Shown: in pieces, positions 28,560 to 37,189 of the stretch
Numbering within the stretch: the stretch's first letter is position 1
Layout of the letters: the number at the start of each line of letters is the position of its first letter
From: Candidatus Pacearchaeota archaeon
GTDB taxonomy: Archaea; Nanobdellota; Nanobdellia; Pacearchaeales; GW2011-AR1
Direction: 5' to 3'
NCBI GenBank assembly: GCA_018221285.1
Contig: JAAOYJ010000002.1
Coordinates: 1 to 42,249 of the forward strand
DNA length: 42,249 nucleotides
Notes under the pieces: model-generated
Told to the model about the DNA's origin: nothing
The model's input: the letters and a program-made list of their open reading frames with translations, nothing else
The model's database searches: none
Translations under genes and position numbers: made by a program

Positions 28560-29453
28560 ATGTCTGAAAAAGAGGAATCTCCAAAGAATACTGTGAAGCA
28601 GGAGCAGATTCATGATTTGCTGTTTAATCGCGAGATGGGCTGGCAAGAGATTATTTACGATTTGATTAATACAGAGCAGCTCGATCCATGGGATATTGAT
28701 TTGGCGGTTTTGACTGAGAGGTATCTGGAGAAGATCAGAGATTTGGAGGAGGCAGACTTTTTTGTTTCGAGCAAAGTTCTGCTTGCTGCAGCACTGCTTC
28801 TAAGGATCAAGTCTGAGATTATCTTAAGCAAATATTTGAGAAGTATAGATGATATTTTGTTTGGGAAGGAAGAGAAAAAGAAACATGAGCTGGAGCGGAT
28901 TGAACTTGATGAAGAAGTTCCTGCATTGGTTCCGAGAAGTCCGATTCCAAGGCATAGAAAAGTTACACTGAATGAATTGGTTGAAGCTCTGAATAAAGCA
29001 ATCAGCACAGAAAACAGGAGAATAAAAAAGGAGATTGTAAATCGGAATGCACTGAGAGAGACAAGTATCTCCTTGCCAAAAAGGAAATTTAGTATAGGTG
29101 ATAAGATAAGAGAAATCTATCAAGGATTGCAAAAACATTTCAGAGAGAACCAATCTCATAAGAAAGTTTCGTTCACAGATTTCGTAGGGAAAGAGAAGGA
29201 AGAAAGGATAATCGCGTTTCCATCACTCCTTCATTTAGAGACTCAGAAGAAAATCTGGCTTCATCAAGAAGTTCATTTTGAAGAGATTGATATCTGGCTT
29301 AAGAAAACATTTCTAAAACATAATCCAGATCCTTTTGCAGAGTTGAGACACGAAATCGAGGAAGAAATCAAAAATCTCGATGACGAAAAGAAGCAAAGAC
29401 TTCATGAAATCAACAAGGACTTTGAGAATCCGTTGGGGGAGATGTTTGGTTGA
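28560..29453 (+). CDS. scpA: Segregation and condensation protein A
   Basis: 297 residues from ATG 28560 (ACTTAAATAATC lies 26 nt upstream); an ATG five codons earlier is less likely. The kleisin signature is complete: WQEIIYDLINTEQLDPWDIDLAVLTERYLEKI, then ADFFVSSKVLLAAALLLRIKSEIIL, then the C-terminal winged helix with FPSLLHLETQKKIWLHQEVHFEEI. ScpA bridges SMC heads in chromosome condensation. scpB and smc are not in the window. Confidence 0.94.
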   Translation: MSEKEESPKNTVKQEQIHDLLFNREMGWQEIIYDLINTEQLDPWDIDLAVLTERYLEKIRDLEEADFFVSSKVLLAAALLLRIKSEIILSKYLRSIDDILFGKEEKKKHELERIELDEEVPALVPRSPIPRHRKVTLNELVEALNKAISTENRRIKKEIVNRNALRETSISLPKRKFSIGDKIREIYQGLQKHFRENQSHKKVSFTDFVGKEKEERIIAFPSLLHLETQKKIWLHQEVHFEEIDIWLKKTFLKHNPDPFAELRHEIEEEIKNLDDEKKQRLHEINKDFENPLGEMFG

Positions 29454-29539
29454 ATAGTATATACTAAAGGATACAAATCCTTCGGATAATTTGTCAGCTT
29501 CGCCGAAAATGTTTTAAACAATCATCTCCTTAGTTCTTT

Positions 29540-29761
29540 ATGGAAAGCCTAATATTAGATTCAACAAAAAAACATTTTCCAAGATTTATAAAAAAGATGA
29601 AATGGTGGCTTATTTTCGGCGTTATCTTTTTTGGTTTAACTTCTCTTTCTGGTTCAGAAGGAGATTGGGTAATTTTTCTTTATACATTTTTACCCTATGT
29701 TTTAGGTTTTACAATCGCTTTGATTATTGTTTATTATTTTAAGTACGGGGATGAAAAATGA
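29540..29761 (+). CDS. Small membrane protein, 73 aa
   Basis: Not recognised. Two hydrophobic helices (about 22-38 and 46-66) follow a basic N-terminus KKHFPRFIKKMK. TTTTAAAC 26 nt upstream supports ATG 29540. Its stop overlaps the next start by 4 nt, so it is a partner of the membrane hydrolase-like protein. Confidence 0.6.
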   Translation: MESLILDSTKKHFPRFIKKMKWWLIFGVIFFGLTSLSGSEGDWVIFLYTFLPYVLGFTIALIIVYYFKYGDEK

Positions 29762-30255
29762 AAGCAAGGGAACATTTACAAATTCATTTAGTAATTCTTA
29801 TAGTGGTTCTTATCCTAACTTATTTTTTATTAAAAGAAAGATTTTTCGAAATACTTAATTTCAATTTGTTAATTGGAATAAGTTTATATTTTTTAGGAGC
29901 TATTTTACCTGATTCAGACAGCAATGATAAAGGTGCGTATATTTATGTTAATTTTAAAAATGAACCTCTCTATTACTTGGCCCATCTTGTATCTTGGATT
30001 GAATTACCTTTATCAAAATTCGTAACTAAAAGACCAATAAAACACCGAGAATCTTTACATACTATAATCGGAATAATCACAACTTCTTTATTTGTTATTA
30101 TTTCAATTTCAATTATTTATTATTTCATTTACAAATCTTTTCTCTTTTATTGGTTCTTAATTTGGTTTGTTATTCTATTCGTTAGCCAATTTTTACATTT
30201 AATTGAAGATTTGAACAAAAGAAAATATCCTAGCTGGGAAATAAACTTCTCTTAA
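29758..30255 (+). CDS. YdjM/DUF457-like membrane-bound metal-dependent hydrolase
   Basis: 165 residues with four membrane helices. The family's metal ligands are seen: HLQIH in the N-terminus, GAILPDSDS, KHRESLHTIIG and LHLIEDLNK, in the order H, P-D-x-D, H-R-x-x-x-H, H-x-x-x-D. Such proteins (phospholipase C/P1-like membrane fold) are predicted hydrolases of unknown substrate. Coupled to the preceding small membrane protein. Confidence 0.75.
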   Translation: MKAREHLQIHLVILIVVLILTYFLLKERFFEILNFNLLIGISLYFLGAILPDSDSNDKGAYIYVNFKNEPLYYLAHLVSWIELPLSKFVTKRPIKHRESLHTIIGIITTSLFVIISISIIYYFIYKSFLFYWFLIWFVILFVSQFLHLIEDLNKRKYPSWEINFS

Positions 30256-30391
30256 AAAAAGAAGTAAAGTATAAACCCTCATAACTTGGTGTTCAGTTAT
30301 CCCTCCTACAATGCGAAGCTATCCCATTAACAACCTCTCACCAATTCGAGCAAAGCGAGCAATTTTAAAACCCTTCTTATTTCCTTTTCTC

Positions 30392-31060
30392 ATGAAATGC
30401 GCAATACTTTTCTCAGGAGGAAAAGATTCAACTTATGCAGCTTATTTAGCAAAGCAAAAAGGTTATGAACTAACTTGTTTGATCTCAATTCACTCTGAAA
30501 ATCCTGATTCATATATGTTTCATACACCATCTATAGATAAAACAAAAAGACAAGCAGAGGTTATGGGCATGCCTTTGATTATTCAAAAGACCAAAGGAGA
30601 GAAGGAAGAAGAGCTCAAAGATTTAGAAGAGGCAATCAAGAAGGCAAAAGACGGGTATGGGATTGATTGTGTTGTCACAGGAGCACTGCATTCAAACTAT
30701 CAAGCTTCACGAATCCAGAAAATCTGCGATAAACTAGAATTAGAATGCTTTAATCCATTATGGCACAAGGACGAATTCGAATACCTTGAAGAACTAATCC
30801 AAAACAAATTCAAGATAATCCTCACAGCAGTTGCAGCTTACCCTCTCGACGAATCATGGCTAGGAAGAGAAATCAACAGAGGATTCATCGACTATATGAA
30901 ACGTTTACATAAAACACTTAAGATCCATCCAGCAGGAGAAGGCGGAGAATTCGAGACATTTGTGCTGAATTGTCCATTATTTAGTAAGGGGCTGAAAGTC
31001 GTTGATAAGAAAATCTCAGGAGAGAAGAATTCTTGGCGAATGGAGATTGAGGTTGAGTAA
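30392..31060 (+). CDS. dph6: Diphthine-ammonia ligase (Dph6-type PP-loop ATPase)
   Basis: 222 residues from ATG 30392; ATTTTAAAACC 26 nt upstream rules out the earlier ATG at 30311. PP-loop ILFSGGKDSTYAAYLA, the segment HTPSIDKTKRQAEVMGMPL, and the Dph6 GALHSNYQASRIQKIC and NPLWHKDEFEYL motifs, ending with AGEGGEFETFVLNCPLF, are diagnostic. It performs the last step of diphthamide formation on elongation factor 2, an archaeal/eukaryotic modification. Confidence 0.94.
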   Translation: MKCAILFSGGKDSTYAAYLAKQKGYELTCLISIHSENPDSYMFHTPSIDKTKRQAEVMGMPLIIQKTKGEKEEELKDLEEAIKKAKDGYGIDCVVTGALHSNYQASRIQKICDKLELECFNPLWHKDEFEYLEELIQNKFKIILTAVAAYPLDESWLGREINRGFIDYMKRLHKTLKIHPAGEGGEFETFVLNCPLFSKGLKVVDKKISGEKNSWRMEIEVE

Positions 31061-31105
31061 AAAAGGAAACGAAACCTTTAAATACCACTTTCTAGTGACA
31101 AAGAT

Positions 31106-31366
31106 ATGGAAGTAATACAAGTATATGCGCGTAACGTTTATGAGCGAAAGGTTGCAGAAATCTTTAAGGTTAGAGATATCACAACCATGCTTGAAATATT
31201 CGAAGATACCGAGAGGTATAATACTGCTCTTTACAAGCCAAAAGTGGATGCATTATATGAACAAATAGCATCGCTTTCGGACAGAAATACTAGGCTAGGA
31301 TTAAGCCAAAGATTAAAGGCACTTGGAAATGGAAAGCCTACAACTAAACTCAGGGAGGTTAATTAA
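31106..31366 (+). CDS. Hypothetical protein, 86 aa
   Basis: Not recognised. Soluble and helical: VYARNVYERKVAEIFK, TTMLEIFEDTERYN, YEQIASLSDRNTRLGLSQRL. CTTTAAATACC 26 nt upstream supports a leaderless start at 31106. Followed after one base by the next small gene. Confidence 0.55.
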   Translation: MEVIQVYARNVYERKVAEIFKVRDITTMLEIFEDTERYNTALYKPKVDALYEQIASLSDRNTRLGLSQRLKALGNGKPTTKLREVN

Positions 31367-31367
31367 G

Positions 31368-31718
31368 ATGGAATTGGATAATAGCATCTACCCTGAAAGA
31401 ACGACGCCTGAAAAAGCGAGAAAGATAGATTATAAAATATTCAGAGGAATCGAAGTTAATTATAAACAATTACGTAATGGAAATAAACCTTCATTAAGGG
31501 GCTTAGAAAAATTGTATAATCAAATTAATCATTACAAAGCAAGAATGGCTATTCAGCCTTGGAATGAGGAAAATCGTGAAAGAAATAAAACAATTGGCGA
31601 AATAGAAGAAAAATTGAATAAAATTGCAAAAAAATATAGTGTTTTAGATCCCCACGATCCTTCTCTTGAAAGATTTATCCACAGAGGGAAGAAACTTCCA
31701 GTTTTTCCCGAAGTCTAA
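31368..31718 (+). CDS. Hypothetical protein, 116 aa
   Basis: Not recognised. Start ATG 31368 has GGGAGGT at 31352-31358, one of the few clear ribosome sites here and expected for the second gene of an operon; the in-frame start at 31323 would overlap the upstream gene. Helical and basic: LRGLEKLYNQINHYKARM and EENRERNKTIGEIEEKLNKIAKK. Likely acts with the preceding protein. Confidence 0.55.
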   Translation: MELDNSIYPERTTPEKARKIDYKIFRGIEVNYKQLRNGNKPSLRGLEKLYNQINHYKARMAIQPWNEENRERNKTIGEIEEKLNKIAKKYSVLDPHDPSLERFIHRGKKLPVFPEV

Positions 31719-31734
31719 ACCCCAAACAAACTCT

Positions 31735-31806
31735 CCTTCCCACTTTCCATATCCACTAACCTTAAAACTTCAATTTGTTTTCTTTCCCACTTTCCATATC
31801 CTTAAC
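31735..31806 (-). repeat. Direct duplication around the HisRS stop codon
   Basis: On the coding strand GGATATGGAAAGTGGGAA occurs inside the last HisRS codons (about 31783-31806) and again 45 nt later, just after the TAA (31735-31760), there in another frame. A small tail duplication. The 43-nt gap to the convergent gene holds nothing else. Confidence 0.6.
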
Positions 31807-32889
31807 TTTAAACTTCTTACTCTTAACTTCTTTCTCACCGACGAATATTACTTTGCTAATCTTTTTTGAATTAGCATATTCTAATGCCTTTGAAGGTTTG
31901 CCGTAATATATAGAAGAGGTTTTTCCTTTCTTTCGAAGTTTCTGTGTGAGCTTTATTGCTTCTCTGTCTTGTCCTAGTGAAACAACCAAGAAACTTTCTT
32001 TATCTAATTTAATCTTTGTAAGTTCTGCTAATCTGTCTAGCCCAAAACTAATTCCTGTTGCTTGCGCATCTCCGACCATATAACTTCCTCCTCCACCAAT
32101 AGAATCTTTCATATCTTTTACTTTGATTTCAAAAATTGATCCATTGTAATAGGAAAGCCCTCTAACAAGTGATGGAGAAAACAAAACCTTAACTCCATAA
32201 ATCTTGCAATATTCCATAAGCCCAATAATCTCTTTGTAAGAATCAAACTTGCTGAAATACTCTTCACCCTGACTCATTGCCTCCAACAAATTTCCTGCTC
32301 CCAACTTGTAAAGCACATTCTGAGTTTTCTGAGGACCTTGCTCATCCAACTTATCAAGCTCTCTCAGAATTTGTTCACGATTTTTCTTTATTTTCAAATC
32401 ATCCAAAATCTCATTGAGAATCTTCCGGTTATTAATCAAAATTGTAAACCCAATCCCTAACTTATCCAAAACTTCTTTCACCAAAAACAAAATCTCCGCC
32501 TCTTCTTTAATTGTACTTCCAATTATATCTATATCACATTGTGTAAACTGCCTGAATCTACTTCCTGAAATTGGCTCATCTCTAAACACTTCTCCAATCT
32601 GGTATCTTTTGTAAGGAAGCCGCTTGTTCTTAGCCAAACGCTTCAACTGGAATGTAAACTCATATCTCAAAGCAAGCTTTCTCTTACCTTTATCCTTTAA
32701 CTTGTAAATATCACTCACAGCCTCGTCACCAACATTATCTCCTTTCACAAACTTCTCATCCTCAACAATCGGAGTCTCAGCTGGCTCAAACCCATATCTT
32801 TCAAAAGCATCCACTAAGATTTTTCTTATTTCTGTTCGTTTGATTGCTTCCTCGCTTGAAAAGTCTCGGAAGCCTTTTATTGGTTTCAT
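31762..32889 (-). CDS. hisS: Histidyl-tRNA synthetase
   Basis: 375 residues, slightly short. Class II motifs: RYEFTFQLKRL after motif 1, motif 2 YQIGEVFRDEPISGSRFRQFTQCDIDIIG, the HisA/HisB-type RGLSYYNGSIFEI, and motif 3 GISFGLDRLAEL. The C-terminal anticodon domain (SFLVVSLGQDREAIKL to KVIFVGEKEVKSKKF) is present. It charges tRNA-His, whose gene lies upstream in the same direction with two genes in between. The start overlaps the LOG-like gene by 4 nt. Confidence 0.93.
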   Translation of the reverse strand: MKPIKGFRDFSSEEAIKRTEIRKILVDAFERYGFEPAETPIVEDEKFVKGDNVGDEAVSDIYKLKDKGKRKLALRYEFTFQLKRLAKNKRLPYKRYQIGEVFRDEPISGSRFRQFTQCDIDIIGSTIKEEAEILFLVKEVLDKLGIGFTILINNRKILNEILDDLKIKKNREQILRELDKLDEQGPQKTQNVLYKLGAGNLLEAMSQGEEYFSKFDSYKEIIGLMEYCKIYGVKVLFSPSLVRGLSYYNGSIFEIKVKDMKDSIGGGGSYMVGDAQATGISFGLDRLAELTKIKLDKESFLVVSLGQDREAIKLTQKLRKKGKTSSIYYGKPSKALEYANSKKISKVIFVGEKEVKSKKFKVKDMESGKENKLKF

Positions 32890-33458
32890 CTCAACTCACC
32901 TCGTTTAATATCATCTTTAGTTATGTTTGGTTTATTAACATTTTCTTTAGCAATCTTAATTGCTAATTCCACCGCCTCTTCTGGACTATTTACCCCAAGA
33001 AAAGTTGTACACTTATTATTATCAAGACTTTTTCCAATTAAACTATCATAATATTTACTGATTCCTTTTACAATAATCATTTGTTTTTTATACCTATAAG
33101 CTAAAGCAAGTTCTGCGGTTGTTCCTGCAGACTCTCCGATAATAATAATCACATCACTACTTAAGATTCCCGCAAAAAGAAAATCTCCTGTTGAGATTGG
33201 AGTTAGAACCTCTACATCTACAAACTTATTTGATGATTTTCTTTTCGGTCCTGGAGTTCCTACCACAAGACCTCCAGCATTTTTTGCTCCTCTTGAAGCA
33301 ACCTCCATTATACCATCTGCTCCGCCAGTAAAAAGAATAGCATCCGCTTTAGCAATAAGCCCACCTATTTTTTCTGCAATTTCTTCTAGCTCTTTTGCAT
33401 TAGGATTTATCTGGTAATTAATCAGCGAAGGTCCAATTACTCCAATTTGCATTTTCAT
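32886..33458 (-). CDS. LOG/TIGR00725-family protein
   Basis: 190 residues. IGVIGPSLINYQINPNAKELEEIAE, the P-loop-like TGGADGIMEVASRGAKNAGG and VVGTPGPKR, and IIIGESAGTTAELALAYRY are the Rossmann-type motifs of the lysine-decarboxylase-like family, which includes nucleotide 5'-monophosphate phosphoribohydrolases (LOG). The archaeal TIGR00725 branch has no proven reaction; cleavage of N-glycosidic bonds in nucleotides is plausible and fits the adjacent PRTase-like gene. Overlaps both neighbours by 4 nt. Confidence 0.8.
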   Translation of the reverse strand: MKMQIGVIGPSLINYQINPNAKELEEIAEKIGGLIAKADAILFTGGADGIMEVASRGAKNAGGLVVGTPGPKRKSSNKFVDVEVLTPISTGDFLFAGILSSDVIIIIGESAGTTAELALAYRYKKQMIIVKGISKYYDSLIGKSLDNNKCTTFLGVNSPEEAVELAIKIAKENVNKPNITKDDIKRGELR

Positions 33459-34168
33459 TTTCCATACTCCTCTATAAATTTAATTGGGCCTGCATAAAGT
33501 AAATCTAAAGGCGCGCGATTAATTTTTTCTAAAGCTGGTAACAACATGTCTAAATTAGCATATTTAGATATATAAGTGTTATACTCTTCACTATCTCTAA
33601 CTTTACTAACCAAAAACCTAGTTGAAAAAATTGCAGGAAATCCTGTTGCACAATTTACTTTTTGAGAATAAAATAATTCATCAACATTCTTAACACTTGT
33701 TCCCTCTTTCTTTCGGTACTTTCCTCTTGCTTGAGAACTCAAAACCAAACTAGCACATTTTAAATTTTCTCCAATCTGATTTATTGTTGCCCCACTTGCA
33801 ATGATGTCATCCAAACAATTCTTTCTTCCGTCGATCGTCCCACTTATTTCAAAGTTTATCTTTGGCATTTTTTTACTCCTTTCATAAATATACTTTCTTT
33901 GAATATCTAAAATTTCTGGATTTTGATTGTATCCAAACCTTTTCATTAGTGTATAAGTTAGAATCCCTCCGTTTCCGATAAGCAGAGGATTATCAAAATC
34001 TTCAATAATCTCAGTCAATTCTCTTGCTAAATTTTCTGAATCTAAAATACATACTTCTTTCCTAAATGAATTAATTAAATCTGCTGGGATTTTTATTCCA
34101 AACGGGCTTAGATCATCTAGAATAAATAATTCAGAAATAATCTCTGATCCGCCAATGAATATAACCAT
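33455..34168 (-). CDS. Phosphoribosyltransferase-like protein
   Basis: 237 residues. The segment NCLDDIIASGATINQIGENL is a type I PRTase PRPP loop (D-D-I-I-A-S-G-A-T), and FDNPLLIGNGGILTYTLMKRF resembles an upstream substrate site. The rest has no clear match. It could handle a base or nucleotide shared with the LOG-like enzyme that follows. No convincing TATA box precedes it, so it is probably co-transcribed with tRNA-His. Confidence 0.6.
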   Translation of the reverse strand: MVIFIGGSEIISELFILDDLSPFGIKIPADLINSFRKEVCILDSENLARELTEIIEDFDNPLLIGNGGILTYTLMKRFGYNQNPEILDIQRKYIYERSKKMPKINFEISGTIDGRKNCLDDIIASGATINQIGENLKCASLVLSSQARGKYRKKEGTSVKNVDELFYSQKVNCATGFPAIFSTRFLVSKVRDSEEYNTYISKYANLDMLLPALEKINRAPLDLLYAGPIKFIEEYGK

Positions 34169-34209
34169 TGCCGTTATTAGCTACCATGTTAATCTCCGAG
34201 AACAAAAAG

Positions 34210-34282
34210 GGCGGAAGGAGGGAATTGAACCCTCGTCTTCCGGACCACAACCAGATGTAATAACCATTATACTACAACCGCC
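34210..34282 (-). tRNA. tRNA-His (GTG)
   Basis: Extra 5' G (G-1) facing C73 is present, as required for tRNA-His. D-arm GTA/TAC with GG in the loop, anticodon stem TCTGG/CCGGA with loop TTGTGGT, T-arm GAGGG/CCCTC with loop TTCAATT. No intron and no encoded CCA. In the acceptor stem G1-C72 to G4-C69 and G7-C66 pair, but positions 5-68 and 6-67 are both T-T. The gene is followed, same strand, by PRTase-like, LOG-like and HisRS genes. Confidence 0.9.
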
Positions 34283-34327
34283 ATTATTGATATATGATTT
34301 AATTAAAGAACAAATAAAAACCTTTGC

Positions 34328-34382
34328 ACAGCTAGAAAAATCCTCACTTGAAGTGATGGGGACAATCCCATTGTTTAGCTGT
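34328..34382. other. Three-stem inverted-repeat structure
   Basis: ACAGCTA (34328) and TAGCTGT (34376) close a region holding two hairpins: TCACTT-G-AAGTGA (34344-34356) and ATGGG-GACAAT-CCCAT (34356-34371). It lies after the CheD-like gene and before the tRNA-His promoter on the minus strand. Could be a terminator, a small RNA or a DNA-binding site. Confidence 0.4.
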
Positions 34383-34409
34383 CATAGAAGTAGGTGATAA
34401 TGATGGTAT

Positions 34410-34859
34410 TTAAAGTTTACTTAAATCGATTGTATGCCCATCTATTTTATTGTTTTCTGAAAGAAATTTAGCATAAATCTCTTTATTACTTATACCAACG
34501 ATTGTCCTTTGATAATTTCTTGTATGATCTTCTTTGATAAAAATTTCCCAATCATTTAGAAATTTTCTGACGAATCGGATATTATTTTTTGCAAGCCAAA
34601 TAGCCTCCGGACTTCCATCATCCCCGCATCCAAAAAGATAAGCAGAAACATCTTTTTTACCTAATCCTTTTTCAATCATTTCGTTTAATAATCCTTCTAG
34701 AGTATAAGAATGAGTTTGTCGCATTAGAAAATGCCCCCATCCAACTATATTCTGTCCATTAAGTCTACTAACGTAGGCCATCCCACAGCATGTATCTAAA
34801 TTTAATATCTTAGTTCCCTCTTCCTTAAGAACGTCATAAGTTTTGATATGGTGCTTCAT
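34410..34859 (-). CDS. CheD-like deamidase fold protein
   Basis: 149 residues from ATG 34859, which has a TATA-like AATTATATTTAAA about 27 nt upstream; the ATG at 34880 would lie too close to that box. LDTCCGMAYVSRLNGQNIVGWGHFLMRQ and SYTLEGLLNEMIEKGLGKKDVSAYLFGCGDDG follow the CheD layout with Thr-x-Cys nucleophile and His. CheD deamidates receptor glutamines, but no chemotaxis genes are here, so the target is unknown. The family call is by pattern only. Confidence 0.5.
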   Translation of the reverse strand: MKHHIKTYDVLKEEGTKILNLDTCCGMAYVSRLNGQNIVGWGHFLMRQTHSYTLEGLLNEMIEKGLGKKDVSAYLFGCGDDGSPEAIWLAKNNIRFVRKFLNDWEIFIKEDHTRNYQRTIVGISNKEIYAKFLSENNKIDGHTIDLSKL

Positions 34860-34909
34860 ATAATCTTCTAATAACAACATTTTTTAAATATAATTATTCT
34901 CTCTCTAAT

Positions 34910-36076
34910 ATGACAAAGTACGAATTACTAGCACCAGCAGGAGACTTTCCAATGCTCATCGCAGCAGTTGAGGCAGGAGCTGATGCTGTTTATTTTGGAT
35001 TGAAGGAATTTAATATGCGTGCATCTGCAAAGAATTTCACAATCAAGGATTTGGAAAAGATAAACAAAATATGTGGCAAGAAAGTTAAGAAATACCTTGT
35101 TCTCAATACAATCATTTACGACAATGAGATAAAGAAACTTGAAGATTTAATCAAAAAAGTCAAAGGAAAAGTCGACGCTATTATCTGCTGGGATTTGGCA
35201 GTAATCCAGTTATGTAAGAAACATAAGATCCCTTTTCATATGTCAACTCAAGCTTCTATCTCCAATGTAGAGTCAGCAAAGTTCTACAAAAAACTCGGAG
35301 CAGAGAGAGTGGTCTTAGCAAGAGAATTAAATCTAAAACAAATCAAGAAGATCTCAAAGATAATTTCAGTTGAATGTTTTGTTCACGGAGCAATGTGCGT
35401 CGCTGTTTCAGGAAGGTGCTTCACTTCTCAATTCCTCTTTGGTAAATCCGCTAATCGTGGAAAGTGCCTCCAACCATGTAGAAGAAGCTACATAATAAAA
35501 GATAAGCAGGAAGGATATGAGTTAGAAGTTAAACACAATAAGGTCTTGTCAGCCAAAGACCTATGCACTCTGCAGTTCATTGAAGAATTGAAAAAAGCAG
35601 GGATCACAAGTTTCAAAATCGAAGGAAGAATCAGAGACGCGAGATACGTTGATACTATCGTAAGAACATATAGAAAAGCATTGGATGAGAATCTTGATAA
35701 AAAAGAACTAAGCAAATTGATTAAAGAATTAGAAAAAGTCTACAATCGGGAATTCTCTTCAGGTTTTTATCTCGGAGCTCCAACCTCTGACGATTTCTCA
35801 ACAATTGAACACAGCGCAGCAAAAGAGAAAAAACATTTCGCAGGAAAGATAACTCATTATTATCCAAAAATTAGCGTCGCTAAAATAATGCTTTCTTCAG
35901 ATTTGAAGATTGGAGATAATATAATTGTCATCGGAAAAACAACTGGTCTGAAAAAATCAAAAGTTAAGAGAATTGAAATTGAGAAAAAATCAGTTAAGCA
36001 AGGAAAGAAAGCTGAAGAAATCGGAATAAAACTTCCAAAAGTTCGAAAAGGTGATGAAGTTTATTTACTTGTTTAA
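34910..36076 (+). CDS. Peptidase U32-family protein (RNA hydroxylation type)
   Basis: 388 residues. N-terminal YELLAPAGDFPMLIAAVEAGADAVYFGLKEFNMRA and the signature ECFVHGAMCVAVSGRCFTSQFLFGKSANRGKCLQPCRRSY carry the Cys residues that hold an Fe-S cluster in U32 proteins. Characterised relatives (TrhP, RlhA) hydroxylate tRNA or rRNA using prephenate-derived chemistry; older annotation calls them collagenases. The C-terminal barrel (KHFAGKITHYYPKISVAKIML) is present. TTTTTTAAATATAA 26 nt upstream gives a leaderless start. Confidence 0.9.
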   Translation: MTKYELLAPAGDFPMLIAAVEAGADAVYFGLKEFNMRASAKNFTIKDLEKINKICGKKVKKYLVLNTIIYDNEIKKLEDLIKKVKGKVDAIICWDLAVIQLCKKHKIPFHMSTQASISNVESAKFYKKLGAERVVLARELNLKQIKKISKIISVECFVHGAMCVAVSGRCFTSQFLFGKSANRGKCLQPCRRSYIIKDKQEGYELEVKHNKVLSAKDLCTLQFIEELKKAGITSFKIEGRIRDARYVDTIVRTYRKALDENLDKKELSKLIKELEKVYNREFSSGFYLGAPTSDDFSTIEHSAAKEKKHFAGKITHYYPKISVAKIMLSSDLKIGDNIIVIGKTTGLKKSKVKRIEIEKKSVKQGKKAEEIGIKLPKVRKGDEVYLLV

Positions 36077-37156
36077 ATTATACAACCCTTTAACTTCATT
36101 TTCTGAAAGTGATCTGTTGAAAATCATTACTTCGTCGATTGAACCTAAATAGTCATAATATCCTCCCTGAGTGGCTCCCCATGAAACGCTCCCCGAATTA
36201 CTTATGTCATTTGGATAACTTGAAAGATCTCCTGTAGTGCTCCCCTCTATTCCGTCAACATAGGCTCTGAGAATATCATTTGTAAGATTAAAGACAACCA
36301 CAACATAATGCCAGTTCTGGTCGAAAGGAGTTAAATCAGACCATTCTTTATTAAGATAAACGCCAGATTTCCCTATTTTTGCTTCAAGCCTATTTGCAGA
36401 CCCATCTGACCCGATACTAAAATAATTAAATAAAGATTGGACTTTAGCAAACATTAGACCATTGTTTTGAATAGATGCACCTGATTTCATCCAGAATGCA
36501 ATAGAAAAATCTCCGTCGCCAAGATTATCAAGAGGAGCATCATTTCCACAATCAACTCTATTATCTACCCCATCAAATTCAATGCTATCACTCCCAACTT
36601 TGCCTTCCAGATAAATCGGAAGAGTAGTCCCTTCAAGAACCCCATTATTCCCTTCAACTTCATCCTTAGTATTTCCATCAAACTTCCACCATGAAACTAA
36701 ACCAGGAATATTCTTAACAATATTTTTATCAGAAAACTCTAACTTATCAACAGGCCTTCCTCCTGCAATCTCTCCTTTCTTAAACTCAAAAATCGGAGCC
36801 ACTTCAACACTCTTAACCAATCCAGAATAACTAATGGTGAAAGTATCCTCTCCCAATTCCACTAAACTTGAATTAACTATAAAAATCTCAGAGTCCACAC
36901 CATTACTTACAATAAACTTAATCCCTGTCAAATTCCCCTCGCCAGCAATTCTTTTAACCTTAACCTTAACACTTCCTGTTTCAACCATAACCTTCTGGAC
37001 TTCCATATCAATAGTTGTGCTCTCAATAGAAATATCTTCAGCCTGATTTTCAATAATATCATTTATTGCATACCAAATAACTCCTGCCATAATAATGCCA
37101 ATACCAATTATGATAACCACTGTTATTATTGCAGACATCCCTTTTTTATTTTCCAT
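36065..37156 (-). CDS. Pilin-like secreted protein with LamG/concanavalin domain
   Basis: 363 residues. The N-terminal MENKKGMSAIITVVIIIGIGIIM is a class III signal with likely cleavage after KKG and the hydrophobic pilin helix. A beta-rich spacer (about 35-150) precedes a laminin-G-like domain: GLVSWWKFDGNTKDEVEGNNG, SIEFDGVDNRVDCG, FSIAFWMKS, SIDEVMIFNRSLSENEVKGLY. Such domains bind sugars or proteins, so this may be an adhesive tip subunit. It overlaps the convergent U32 gene end by 12 nt. Last of four pilin-like genes in a row. Confidence 0.8.
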   Translation of the reverse strand: MENKKGMSAIITVVIIIGIGIIMAGVIWYAINDIIENQAEDISIESTTIDMEVQKVMVETGSVKVKVKRIAGEGNLTGIKFIVSNGVDSEIFIVNSSLVELGEDTFTISYSGLVKSVEVAPIFEFKKGEIAGGRPVDKLEFSDKNIVKNIPGLVSWWKFDGNTKDEVEGNNGVLEGTTLPIYLEGKVGSDSIEFDGVDNRVDCGNDAPLDNLGDGDFSIAFWMKSGASIQNNGLMFAKVQSLFNYFSIGSDGSANRLEAKIGKSGVYLNKEWSDLTPFDQNWHYVVVVFNLTNDILRAYVDGIEGSTTGDLSSYPNDISNSGSVSWGATQGGYYDYLGSIDEVMIFNRSLSENEVKGLYNLNK

Positions 37157-37189
37157 TCTAATTAAACTAAGGAATAATTATTTATAAAT

